Source: Rhodobacterales bacterium
GTDB lineage: Bacteria; Pseudomonadota; Alphaproteobacteria; Rhodobacterales; Rhodobacteraceae
Assembly: GCA_003249215.1 (NCBI GenBank)
Contig: QKJR01000089.1
Span: 1 to 62,851, forward strand
Reading direction: 5' to 3'
Length of the DNA: 62,851 nt
In this document: piece by piece, positions 1-8,098 of the stretch
How the letters are laid out: each line of letters starts with the position of its first letter
How positions within the stretch are numbered: position 1 is the first letter of the stretch
Translations under genes and position numbers: made by a program
Notes under the pieces: model-generated
Told to the model about the DNA's origin: nothing
Databases searched by the model: none
The model's input: the letters and a program-made list of their open reading frames with translations, nothing else

Positions 1-110
1 AGCACGATCGAGATTACCACCGCCGCGACCGAGGCGCCGAAGGTCATCCACTGATGCTTGAAGAAGTCGAAGGTGGTGTGGTCGGGAACCAGTTTGAGCC
101 GGAAGGCCAT
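1..110 (-). CDS. secF: Protein translocase subunit SecF (N-terminal fragment; gene runs off the window)
   Basis: Only the first 36 codons are present; the rest lies to the left of the window. SecF works with SecD in the inner membrane, using the proton gradient to help release exported proteins from the SecYEG channel. The visible part starts MAFRLKLVPDHTTFDFF and then enters the first hydrophobic segment, as expected for SecF. The start is set by an AAGGAG ribosome binding site about 5 bases ahead, which overlaps the secD stop codon, so translation is probably coupled. Position directly after secD supports the call, since little protein sequence is available. Confidence 0.88.
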   Translation of the reverse strand, partial: MAFRLKLVPDHTTFDFFKHQWMTFGASVAAVVISIV

Positions 111-120
111 GGCGATCTCC

Positions 121-1785
121 TTAAAGCTCAAGCGTTTTCGGGCGGCGCCGGTCGAACCAGAGGCTGACCATGAGGCGCGTGACCCAGACCGCGGTGAAGA
201 CCGAGGTGACGATCCCGATCAGGAGCGTGACCGCAAAGCCGCGCACCGGGCCTGCGCCCAGAACGAAGAGGATCACCCCGGTGATGAAGGTGGTGACGTT
301 GGCGTCGATGATCGCCGACATCGCCTTTTCATAGCCGAGCTCGATGGCGCGCGCCGGCCCCTTGGCGTGGCGCAGCTCCTCGCGGATGCGCTCGAACACC
401 AGAACGTTCGCATCGACCGCGGTGCCGATGGTCAGCACGATCCCCGCGATGCCCGGAAGCGTCAGCGTGCCGCCGATCATCGACATGAAGCCGAAGATGA
501 TGGCGATGTTGAGCGTCAGTGCCACGCTCGCGAAAATGCCGAAGAGCCCGTAGGAAGCAATCATATAGGCGATGACCGCGACGAAGCCGACACCCGCGGC
601 GAGGCGCCCGGCGTCGATGCTGTCTTGGCCCAGTTCCGGGCCGATGGTGCGTTCCTCGAGGAAGGTCATCCCGGCGGGCAGCGCGCCTGCGCGCAGCAGG
701 AGCGCGAGGTCGGAGGCTTCCTGCACGGTGAAGCGGCCGGTGATGATGCCCGAACCGCCTGCGATGTGCGACTGGATCGTCGGGGCCGAGATCACCTTGC
801 CGTCGAGCACGATGGCGAAGGGCTCGCCGATATGGGCCGCCGTATAGTCGCCGAAGGCGCGCGCGCCGGTCGCGTTGAAGCGGAACGAGACCGCCGGATA
901 GCCATTCTGATCGGTGTCGGGGCGCGCATCGGTCAGCTCGTCGCCGGTCACGACCGGGCTGTCGTCGAGCACGTAATAGACGCCCTCGCGGTCGGCCGAA
1001 GGCAGGATCACATTGCCCGCGCCCGCCGGCTGATCGGCGTTCGAGGTGGTCGAAACCACCGAATTGAAGGTCAGTTTCGCGGTGGTGCCGATCAGATCCT
1101 TGAGCTCGGCGGCCGAGCCGATGCCGGGCACCTCGATCAGGATCCGGTCCTCGCCCTGCCGCACGATGGTGGGCTCTCGGGTGCCCGCGGCGTCCACCCG
1201 GCGGCGCACGATCTCGAGCGATTGCTGCATCGTGCGGTCGTCGGTGGCGGCCTGTTCGGCGGCGCTCAGGCGAATGGTGAGCGTATCGCCCTCGCCCGTC
1301 ACCTCGAGATCGTTCTGACCGACGCCGGTCAGGGTCACGACCGGACTTGCCAGCCCGCGCGCGATCTCCACAGCCTTGGCGATCTGCGCGGGCTCGCCGA
1401 TCTGGATGCGCAGCTCGCCCGCAGGCGAGGGCGCACGGCGCACCGCGCCGATGGTGGCGCGTTCGGCGGCCAGCGCCTTGCGCGCCTCGGGCCAGAGGCT
1501 GTCCATCCGCGCCTTGTAGACGTCGGCGACATGGACCTCGGCCAGAAGATGCGCCCCGCCCCGCAGGTCGAGCCCGAGATTGACGAGCCCCGAGGGCAGC
1601 CAATCGGGCCAGCCGCTCCGGGCGGCCGCCTGCTCGGTGGTCATCGCGCCGGTCTTCTCCTGCGCGGCCACTGCGTCGTTATGCGCCTCGACCCGGTTGT
1701 AGAACAGGTTCGGCGCGGCCAGCGCGAGCCCGATCAGACACAACCCGATGATGATGACGCGCTTCCACAGCGGGATCTGCAGCAT
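121..1785 (-). CDS. secD: Protein translocase subunit SecD
   Basis: Membrane RND-family partner of SecF in Sec-dependent protein export. The 554-residue protein has one N-terminal membrane segment (about residues 9-28), a long periplasmic part, and a C-terminal block of membrane segments from about residue 390. The SecD signature TAVDANVLVFERIREE lies near the C-terminus, and the LRGGAHLL element of the periplasmic P1 part follows the first membrane segment. Length is slightly under the roughly 615 residues of E. coli SecD, as is common in alphaproteobacteria. An AAGGG site precedes the ATG. It is the middle gene of yajC-secD-secF, with only 24 bases to yajC. Confidence 0.97.
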   Translation of the reverse strand: MLQIPLWKRVIIIGLCLIGLALAAPNLFYNRVEAHNDAVAAQEKTGAMTTEQAAARSGWPDWLPSGLVNLGLDLRGGAHLLAEVHVADVYKARMDSLWPEARKALAAERATIGAVRRAPSPAGELRIQIGEPAQIAKAVEIARGLASPVVTLTGVGQNDLEVTGEGDTLTIRLSAAEQAATDDRTMQQSLEIVRRRVDAAGTREPTIVRQGEDRILIEVPGIGSAAELKDLIGTTAKLTFNSVVSTTSNADQPAGAGNVILPSADREGVYYVLDDSPVVTGDELTDARPDTDQNGYPAVSFRFNATGARAFGDYTAAHIGEPFAIVLDGKVISAPTIQSHIAGGSGIITGRFTVQEASDLALLLRAGALPAGMTFLEERTIGPELGQDSIDAGRLAAGVGFVAVIAYMIASYGLFGIFASVALTLNIAIIFGFMSMIGGTLTLPGIAGIVLTIGTAVDANVLVFERIREELRHAKGPARAIELGYEKAMSAIIDANVTTFITGVILFVLGAGPVRGFAVTLLIGIVTSVFTAVWVTRLMVSLWFDRRRPKTLEL

Positions 1786-1809
1786 GGCGGCGGCCCTTTT
1801 TCTCGCGGA

Positions 1810-2154
1810 TCAGTCGGCGCTGGCGGCCGGCTCGGTTTTCGACAGGACCTGAACGATGGTCGACTTGATCACACGGACCTTGACGCCCGCCGCGATCTCG
1901 ACCTCGACCTCGCCGTCCTCGCGCACATGGGTCACCTTGCCGATGATCCCGCCCTGGGTCAGCACCTGATCGCCCCGGCGCAGCGCCTCGACCATGGCGC
2001 GGTGTTCCTTGGCCTTCTTCTGCTGCGGACGGATCAGCATGAAATACATGATCACGAAGATCAGGATCAGCGGCAGGAACTGACCGAAGGCGGCGGCGCC
2101 ACCGGCGCCTCCGGCGGCCTGGGCATAGGCGGGGGTGACGAAGAGATCGAGCAT
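1810..2154 (-). CDS. yajC: Preprotein translocase subunit YajC
   Basis: Small auxiliary membrane protein of the SecDF-YajC complex. The 114-residue protein has a single hydrophobic segment (FGQFLPLILIFVIMYFMLIR, about residues 24-43) followed by the typical RPQQKKAKEHRAMVEAL stretch and a small beta-rich cytoplasmic domain with the pattern GDQVLTQGGIIGKV. The ATG is preceded by GAGGAAAGGA, a strong ribosome binding site. First gene of the yajC-secD-secF operon, divergent from the universal stress gene. Confidence 0.97.
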   Translation of the reverse strand: MLDLFVTPAYAQAAGGAGGAAAFGQFLPLILIFVIMYFMLIRPQQKKAKEHRAMVEALRRGDQVLTQGGIIGKVTHVREDGEVEVEIAAGVKVRVIKSTIVQVLSKTEPAASAD

Positions 2155-2458
2155 GGATGGTCCTTTCCTCAGGGCCTGTCTGGATGGGGACGGACCGGGC
2201 CTTGCCCCCGCCCCCGACGTTCGGCGCGCACCCTATCTGCGGCCCCACCGCTTGGCAAGGCGGCGCGGGACCGGCGCACCCCGGGCTCACGCGCTCGTCA
2301 GAGGCAAGCGGCCCCGCGCCGCCGTGCCCTGCCCCGCCGCAGCCTCGGCCGGTGATGGCCGGAGGGCCCGGGGCAAAGGGTCGCGCCCCCTCACAATCGG
2401 GCGCCCGCATCCCCATATCGAGATCGGAGGAGATGCAATTTCACCGGAGGAGAGCCAG
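2155..2458. other. Divergent intergenic region between yajC and usp
   Basis: About 300 bases, very GC-rich, between two divergent genes. Both promoters must lie here, but no clear -35/-10 pair could be picked. Apart from the two ribosome binding sites (GAGGAAAGGA for yajC, GGAGGAGA for usp) no hairpin, RNA gene or coding region was recognised; the reading frames crossing it look like GC-driven open frames. Confidence 0.5.
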
Positions 2459-3280
2459 ATGAAACGGATTCTCGTGACGAGTGACCTGTCGGTCCGCTCG
2501 GACCGCGCGCTTGACCGCGCGATTCAGCTCGCGAACGAGCACGGCGCCGATCTGAGCGTGCTGCATGTGGTCGATGACGACCTGCCGCCCGCGATGGTCG
2601 AGACGCTGAGCGAGGCCGCGCGCGGCGCGCTCAGCCGGGCGCTCGAGGCCGCGGGCGCGGGCACCGCCGCGGTCGAGCTGCGGGTCGGGCCGGTCGTCGA
2701 GACGGTCTGCGCCACGGCCGAAGAGCTGAACGCCGATCTCGTGGTGATGGGCGTGCACAAGGCGCGGGCCTTCTGGGACATGGTCTCGGGGACCACGATG
2801 GAACGCACGGTGCGCGCGCTCAAGCGGCCGGTTCTGCTGGTGGCGGAGCGGGTGAACGGGCCCTATGCGTCGGTGCTTTGCGGGATCGACCTCTCGCCGG
2901 CCAGTGCCGCAGCCGCGCGCGCCGCGGCCCGGGTGGCGCCCAAGGCGCGGATGACGGCCTTCCACGCGGTGCATATTCCCTATCGCGGACTGACGGGCAC
3001 GGATGACACGATGTACGAACTCGCGCCCTTCCTCGCGGAGGCCGAGGCGGAGCTCTCGCGCTGGTGGCCGGGTGCCGATCTGCCCGCCACGCTCGAACGC
3101 CCGACGCCCACCGCCGACGATGTGGCACACGGCTTCGAGATCGCGCGGCTGAAGGCAGGGGCCGATCTCTTCGCGCTGGGAGCCCATGGTCGCTCCGCGC
3201 TGGCGCCCACGCGGCTCGGCACCTTTGCCGAGCACCTGCTGCGCCATCCGGTCTGCGACGTGCTCGTCGTGCGCCGCTAG
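2459..3280 (+). CDS. Universal stress protein with two tandem Usp domains
   Basis: Cytoplasmic stress protein of 273 residues made of two Usp domains (about 1-138 and 140-273). The first opens with KRILVTSDLS and ends near RPVLLVAE; the second opens with YASVLCGIDLS and ends with CDVLVVRR. The ATP-binding pattern G-2x-G-9x-G-(S/T) is intact only in the second domain (GAHGRSALAPTRLGT); in the first the second glycine is replaced (GVHKARAFW), so that half may not bind nucleotide. The ATG was chosen because GGAGGAGA stands 5 to 6 bases ahead; longer upstream reading is non-coding. Convergent with aroB, 21 bases away. Exact physiological role unknown. Confidence 0.9.
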   Translation: MKRILVTSDLSVRSDRALDRAIQLANEHGADLSVLHVVDDDLPPAMVETLSEAARGALSRALEAAGAGTAAVELRVGPVVETVCATAEELNADLVVMGVHKARAFWDMVSGTTMERTVRALKRPVLLVAERVNGPYASVLCGIDLSPASAAAARAAARVAPKARMTAFHAVHIPYRGLTGTDDTMYELAPFLAEAEAELSRWWPGADLPATLERPTPTADDVAHGFEIARLKAGADLFALGAHGRSALAPTRLGTFAEHLLRHPVCDVLVVRR

Positions 3281-3301
3281 GCCACGCCCGGCCCGGGCCG
3301 C

Positions 3302-4414
3302 TCAGCGCGCCCGGGTCGCCAGCGCGTCCACCAACACCCCGTGCAGCACCTCGCGCGGCACGTCCGAGGTCACGAAAGCCTCGCCGATGCCGCGCGCAAG
3401 GATAAAGCGCATCTTGCCGTCGAGCACCTTCTTGTCCTGCGCCATCAGGTCGATGAGCCCGTCGGCATCGGGCAGATCGCCGGGGATGTCCGACAGGTCG
3501 ACCTTGGTGCCCATCGCCTTGAGATGCGCGCGCACCCGGCTCGGGGCCTCTTGGCTGCACAGGCCCAGCCGCTGGCTGAGCTCGAAGGCGAGCGCGCAGC
3601 CGATCGCCACCCCCTCGCCATGCAGCAGCCGATCACCATATCCGGTCGCGGCCTCGAGCGCGTGGCAGAAGGTATGCCCGAGATTGAGGAGCGCGCGGTC
3701 GCCCTCCTCGGTCTCGTCGCGGGCCACGATCGCGGCCTTCATCTCGACAGACCGGGTGACGGCCTTGAGCCGCGCCTCGGCATCGCCCGCGGCGAGTTTC
3801 GGGCCCATATCCTCGAGCCATTCGAAGAACAAGGGATCGCCAAGGAGGCCGTATTTCACCACCTCGCCGTAGCCCGCAAGGAAATCGCGCGCCGTGAGCG
3901 TGCCCAGAAGGTCGATATCGGCGAGCACGAGGCTCGGCTGATGAAAGGCGCCGATCAGGTTCTTGCCGGCCGCGACATTGATCCCGGTCTTGCCGCCGAC
4001 CGAGCTGTCGACCTGCGCCAGAAGCGTGGTGGGGATCTGGACGAAGCGCACGCCCCGGCGCAGGATCGAGGCCGCGAAGCCCACGAGGTCGCCGATCACG
4101 CCGCCGCCGAAGGCCACGACGATATCCTTGCGCTCGACCTTCTCAGCCAGAAGCCATTCGCAGGCGCGTTCCAGATGCGGCCAGCTTTTCGTGCCCTCGC
4201 CCGCGGGCAGGGTCATGCTCACCATCTCGATCTCGCCCAAGCCCTCGCGCAGCGCCTCGAGATGCAGCGCGCCCACGGTTTCATCGGTGATCACCGCCAC
4301 CCGCGGCCGGCGCAGAAGCGGCGCGATCTGGGCGCCCGCCTCGGCTAGAAGCCCGGTGCCGATGCGCACCTCATAGGCGCGCGCGCCCAGCTCGACCCGA
4401 ACATCATTGCGCAT
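3302..4414 (-). CDS. aroB: 3-dehydroquinate synthase
   Basis: Second step of the shikimate pathway: NAD- and metal-dependent cyclisation of DAHP to 3-dehydroquinate in the cytoplasm. About 370 residues, the usual length. Family hallmarks are clear: the GGGVIGDLVGFAAS nucleotide-binding stretch, PTTLLAQVDSSVGGKTGIN, the metal-ligand region NLGHTFCHALE and the HGEGVAIG segment. Two starts are possible. The ATG at 4418-4420 overlaps the aroK stop as ATGA, whereas the ATG at 4412-4414 sits 7 bases after GGAGG; the latter is preferred on spacing. Follows aroK as a coupled pair. Confidence 0.97.
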   Translation of the reverse strand: MRNDVRVELGARAYEVRIGTGLLAEAGAQIAPLLRRPRVAVITDETVGALHLEALREGLGEIEMVSMTLPAGEGTKSWPHLERACEWLLAEKVERKDIVVAFGGGVIGDLVGFAASILRRGVRFVQIPTTLLAQVDSSVGGKTGINVAAGKNLIGAFHQPSLVLADIDLLGTLTARDFLAGYGEVVKYGLLGDPLFFEWLEDMGPKLAAGDAEARLKAVTRSVEMKAAIVARDETEEGDRALLNLGHTFCHALEAATGYGDRLLHGEGVAIGCALAFELSQRLGLCSQEAPSRVRAHLKAMGTKVDLSDIPGDLPDADGLIDLMAQDKKVLDGKMRFILARGIGEAFVTSDVPREVLHGVLVDALATRAR

Positions 4415-4416
4415 CT

Positions 4417-4974
4417 TCATTCCTCCAGAATTCCCGCCGCGGCCAACGCCGTGACGACCTTGCCCGCCATCTCCTCGATCGAGAGGCTCGGCTCGGCCTC
4501 GACCGCGATCTGCGCCTGCTCGTAAAAGGGCGTGCGCGCCGCCAGCAGACCGGCGAGCGTCGCGCGCGGGTTCTCGGTGCGCAGGAGCGGGCGGGTGTTC
4601 TTGTGCTTGACCCGGTTCCACAGCAATTCCAGATCGGCCTTGAGCCAGACCGAGGCGCCGAGCCGCGCGATCAGGGCGCGATTGGCCGCCGACAGGAAGG
4701 CGCCGCCCCCGGTCGAGACCACCGCGGGCGAGCCCGACAGCAACCGCTCGAGCACCTCCGATTCGCGGGCGCGGAAGAAGGGCTCGCCATCGCGGGCGAA
4801 GATCTCGGCGACCGTCATCTGCGCGGCCTTCACGATTTCCTCGTCGCTGTCGAGGAACGGCACCCCCAGCCGCGCGGCCAGCGCATGGCCCACCGCGGTC
4901 TTGCCCGCCCCCATCATCCCGACAAGTACGACCGTGCGGGTCAGGCGGGGGCGATGGGCGTCATTGCGGGGCAA
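4417..4974 (-). CDS. aroK: Shikimate kinase
   Basis: Phosphorylates shikimate with ATP in the shikimate pathway. The Walker A motif GMMGAGKTAVG, the shikimate-binding DSDEEIV and the GGGAF loop are all present in order. No ATG fits: the nearest in-frame upstream codon with a ribosome binding site (ACGGAGAG, about 5 bases away) is a TTG at 4972-4974, giving 185 residues, a normal length. Longer upstream reading frame looks non-coding. Operon aroK-aroB with overlapping stop and start. The start is the least certain part of this call. Confidence 0.93.
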   Translation of the reverse strand: MPRNDAHRPRLTRTVVLVGMMGAGKTAVGHALAARLGVPFLDSDEEIVKAAQMTVAEIFARDGEPFFRARESEVLERLLSGSPAVVSTGGGAFLSAANRALIARLGASVWLKADLELLWNRVKHKNTRPLLRTENPRATLAGLLAARTPFYEQAQIAVEAEPSLSIEEMAGKVVTALAAAGILEE

Positions 4975-5241
4975 GGCTCTCTCCGTCTCGGTCTGCACTG
5001 CGCTCGGCCCCACGAGGCGGTCCGGGGCACGCCGGCCGGCCCCGATGGGCGGGGCCTTGCGCAAACGTGATCGCCCGGCCCTTGAAGGGCGTGAACTTCC
5101 GGGGGAAGGCATATATACTTCTGCCGGGTCCCGTAAAGCTGTAACTCGGCCGCGCCCCCCGGAGCTTGCCCCCGGAGCTTATCAGTGTCGGGTGGTGCCC
5201 CGATCGACGACCGGAACGACAACAAGAACGAAAGACTGCAC

Positions 5242-5418
5242 ATGAGGCGCCTTCTGCAACTGCTCTTCCTGCTGATCCTGCTCGGGATTCTCGCGGTGAT
5301 CGGCTATGCCTATTTCGGAGACATGACCCCGGAGGGCCACGAGAGCCGGATCGAGGTCACCCTGCCCGGCGTTGCGGCGCCCGCGGCGGGCGGCACGGAG
5401 GGAACGGGTGGCAACTAA
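5242..5418 (+). CDS. Small single-pass membrane protein of unknown function
   Basis: A 58-residue protein starting MRRLLQLLFLLILLGILAVI, a clear membrane segment or uncleaved signal, followed by a short acidic and Ala/Gly-rich tail (MTPEGHESRIEVTLPG). The start ATG follows a weak AAAGACTGCAC leader. It ends inside the start of the next gene: its GGCAACTAA stop overlaps the GTG start at 5408, so the pair is likely translated together. No family was recognised. A conserved partner of the downstream protein seems likely but is inferred from the overlap only. Confidence 0.6.
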   Translation: MRRLLQLLFLLILLGILAVIGYAYFGDMTPEGHESRIEVTLPGVAAPAAGGTEGTGGN

Positions 5419-7102
5419 GCGCGCGGCGCTTCTTCTGGGCGGCATTCTGGCGCTGACGGCGCCGGGCCTCGCGTACGCCGAGACCACCGGCGCGCGCGGT
5501 GGCCTGTCGGGCCTCGTGCGGGCCGCGACCTCGCCCACCAAGGCCAAACCCGCCGATCCGGCCACCGAACCCGCAGCCGCGCCCGCAGCCGCGCCGATGT
5601 CGGCGATCGACTGGCTTTCGCGCTCGGTGGTGACACCGGCGGGCATGGCGCCCGGGACCGGATCAGGCAGCCGCGCCACCGGCCTGCCCCATGCGGGCGA
5701 GCCGCCGGTGAGCACCGGGATCGGCACCGAAGATGTGACCATCAGCTCGCTCGATGCGCCCTCGGCCAATGCGCTCGGCCTGCTTCCGGCGCGCACGACG
5801 GGCCTGCCACCCGGCCTCTGGGGCGCGACGCCCGAGGCCGATCTCGTCACCCTCCTGCGCAAGGAGCGGATCGACAGCCTGCCCTCGGTTCAGGCCTTCC
5901 TGATGGAGCTCTCGCTCGCCGAGCTCGACCCGCCGCAGATCGTCACCAGCCCGCATCGCAACGCGCTCTATCTTGCGCGGGTCGACCGTCTGCTCGATGT
6001 GGGCGCGCTCGATCAGGCGGCCGCCCTCCTCGATCAGGCGGCGCCGACCGACCCGGAGGTGTTTCGGCGCGCCTTCGACGTGGCGCTGCTCCTCGGTCAG
6101 GAGGATCGCGCCTGCGACATCATGCGCGCAGCCCCCGAGATCGCGCCCTCTTTCCCCGCCCGCATTTTCTGCCTCGCACGCGGCGGCGACTGGCAGGCGG
6201 CGGCGCTGAGCTTCGGCACCGGTCGCGCGCTCGGCCAGATCGAGCCCGATGTCGAGCCGCTGCTCGAGCGCTTCCTCGATGCCGAATTTGCCGATGGCGC
6301 CGAGGATCTGACGCCGCCCGCGCGGCCCTCGCCGCTTGTCTTCCGGATGATGGAGGCGATCGGCCAAGCAATGCCGACCGCGCCCCTGCCGGTGGCCTTC
6401 GCTCAGGCGGATCTGCGCGCCAATACCGGGTGGAAGGCGCGGATCGAGGCGGCCGAACGGCTCGCGCGGCTCGGCTCGGTCGAGCCGAACCAGCTTTTCG
6501 GGCTTTATACCGAGCGCCGCGCCGCGGCCTCGGGCGGGGTCTGGGACCGGGTCAAGCTGATGGCCGAGACCGACGAGGCGATCACCGCGGGCAACCGCGA
6601 CCGCCTCGCCCAGCTTGTGCCCGCGCTCTGGGATGCGATGCAGGGGCAGGAGCTCGAAATCGTGCCGGCGAGCCTCTGGGGCGAGGCGCTCGCCGCGATG
6701 GACCTGCCCGGCGAGGCCGGGCGGATCGCGCTCCGGATGGCGCTGCTCACGCCCGGATCGGACCCGCTCGCGCGCACCACCACCCCGCGCGATCTCGACG
6801 AGGCGTTGCTTCTGGCGATCGCACGTGGCGACACGATCCGCGTGCGCGCGCAGGATCAGCTCGGGCTCGTGCTGAAACAGGTCTTCGACGCGATCCCCTC
6901 CGCGCCCCCCGAGGCCTATGCGCGGCTCCTGCCCGAGCGCCGCGGCGAGGCGCTGCTCGGTGCGATCGACGATGTGACCGAGGGCGCGAAGGGCGACTAT
7001 CGCCGGCTGGCCGCGGGGTTGCAGATGCTGCGCTACAGCGGGCACGAGCGGCTGGCGCGGCGCACTGCGCTTGAGCTGATCATCCTGGAGCGGCGCGGAT
7101 GA
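5408..7102 (+). CDS. Exported protein of unknown function, helical-repeat-like
   Basis: A 564-residue protein with an N-terminal signal-like segment (KRAALLLGGILALTAPGLAYA, cleavage likely after AYA), then a Pro/Ala/Thr-rich low-complexity stretch (about residues 35-130), then a long alpha-helical part rich in Ala and Leu that resembles degenerate TPR-type repeats. It is probably periplasmic. The GTG start was chosen because the signal peptide begins there and it overlaps the small upstream gene; the end overlaps xerD as ATGA. The three genes therefore look like one transcript. No catalytic motif was seen and no function is proposed. Confidence 0.75.
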   Translation: MATKRAALLLGGILALTAPGLAYAETTGARGGLSGLVRAATSPTKAKPADPATEPAAAPAAAPMSAIDWLSRSVVTPAGMAPGTGSGSRATGLPHAGEPPVSTGIGTEDVTISSLDAPSANALGLLPARTTGLPPGLWGATPEADLVTLLRKERIDSLPSVQAFLMELSLAELDPPQIVTSPHRNALYLARVDRLLDVGALDQAAALLDQAAPTDPEVFRRAFDVALLLGQEDRACDIMRAAPEIAPSFPARIFCLARGGDWQAAALSFGTGRALGQIEPDVEPLLERFLDAEFADGAEDLTPPARPSPLVFRMMEAIGQAMPTAPLPVAFAQADLRANTGWKARIEAAERLARLGSVEPNQLFGLYTERRAAASGGVWDRVKLMAETDEAITAGNRDRLAQLVPALWDAMQGQELEIVPASLWGEALAAMDLPGEAGRIALRMALLTPGSDPLARTTTPRDLDEALLLAIARGDTIRVRAQDQLGLVLKQVFDAIPSAPPEAYARLLPERRGEALLGAIDDVTEGAKGDYRRLAAGLQMLRYSGHERLARRTALELIILERRG

Positions 7103-8064
7103 GCGCGGCCCCAGAGGCCCCGCCCGATCCGCGCTGGATCGCCACCTTCCTCGAGGCGCAGGCCGCCGAGGCCGGGGCCGCGCGCAACACGATCCTGAGT
7201 TATGGGCGCGATCTCAACGACTTCGCGGGCTTTCTTCAGGCAAAATCCCTGGGCTTCGCGACCCTGACCCGCGCCGACGTCGAGCGCTATCTGATCCGCT
7301 GCGAGGCCGAGGGCCTTGCCAAATCGACCCGCGCGCGGCGCCTGTCGGCGATCCGGCAGCTTTACCGCTTCGCCTATGAAGAGGGTTGGCGCCCCGACAA
7401 TCCGGCGATCCGTATCTCGGGCCCCGGCAAGGAAAAGCGCCTGCCGAAGACCTTGAGCGTGGAGGAGGTCGAGGCGCTCCTCGAGGCGGCGCGCGACCGT
7501 GGCCGCTCGGCCCCCGAGCAGATCCGCAACCGATGCCTGATGGAGCTCCTCTACGCGACCGGGATGCGGGTGAGCGAGCTCGTGACCCTGCCGGTGGCCG
7601 CGGCCCGGGGCAATCCGGCGATGCTTCTGGTGCGCGGCAAGGGCGGCAAGGAGCGGATGGTGCCGCTGAGCCCGCCCGCGCGCGAGGCGACCGCCGCCTG
7701 GCTCGTGGCGCGCGATGCCGCCGAAGAGGACGCCCGGGTGAAACGCCGCGTGCCGCCCTCGAAATTCCTCTTCCCCTCCTCGGGCAAGGAGGGGCACCTG
7801 ACCCGGCAGGGCTTCCACGCATTGCTCAAGGACATTGCCGTCATGGCCGGGATCTCGCCCGCCCGGGTCACGCCGCACGTGCTGCGCCACGCCTTCGCGA
7901 CGCATCTTTTGCAGGGCGGCGCCGATCTGCGGGTGATCCAGACGCTGCTCGGCCATGCCGACCTCTCGACCACCGAGATTTACACCCATGTCCTCGACGA
8001 ACGGCTCAAGGAGCTGGTGCTGAGCCACCATCCGCTCGCACGTCCCGCCGATCCGACCTCTTGA
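7099..8064 (+). CDS. xerD: Tyrosine recombinase XerD
   Basis: Site-specific recombinase that, with XerC, resolves chromosome dimers at dif. The 321-residue protein has an N-terminal SAM-like core-binding domain (about 10-105) and a C-terminal catalytic domain. Catalytic residues are visible in order: Arg in ATGMRVSELV, Lys in VRGKGGKERMVPL, His-x-x-Arg in HVLRHAFATHLL, His in LLGHADLSTTEIYTHV and the Tyr nucleophile in that same stretch. Its housekeeping position, without other mobile genes, favours XerD over a transposon integrase; XerC cannot be fully excluded. Start overlaps the previous stop (ATGA). Confidence 0.93.
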   Translation: MSAAPEAPPDPRWIATFLEAQAAEAGAARNTILSYGRDLNDFAGFLQAKSLGFATLTRADVERYLIRCEAEGLAKSTRARRLSAIRQLYRFAYEEGWRPDNPAIRISGPGKEKRLPKTLSVEEVEALLEAARDRGRSAPEQIRNRCLMELLYATGMRVSELVTLPVAAARGNPAMLLVRGKGGKERMVPLSPPAREATAAWLVARDAAEEDARVKRRVPPSKFLFPSSGKEGHLTRQGFHALLKDIAVMAGISPARVTPHVLRHAFATHLLQGGADLRVIQTLLGHADLSTTEIYTHVLDERLKELVLSHHPLARPADPTS

Positions 8065-8098
8065 ACGGCCCTCGCTGCACCCCCATACTCCGGCCATC

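Noticed and set aside
58-2355. A 765-codon open frame on the plus strand across secD and yajC
   Set aside because: It is antisense to two certain genes and its protein is Arg/Gly/Asp-rich without fold, typical of high-GC shadow frames. Similar long frames opposite cheA, alaS, guaB and the FadL gene were dropped for the same reason.
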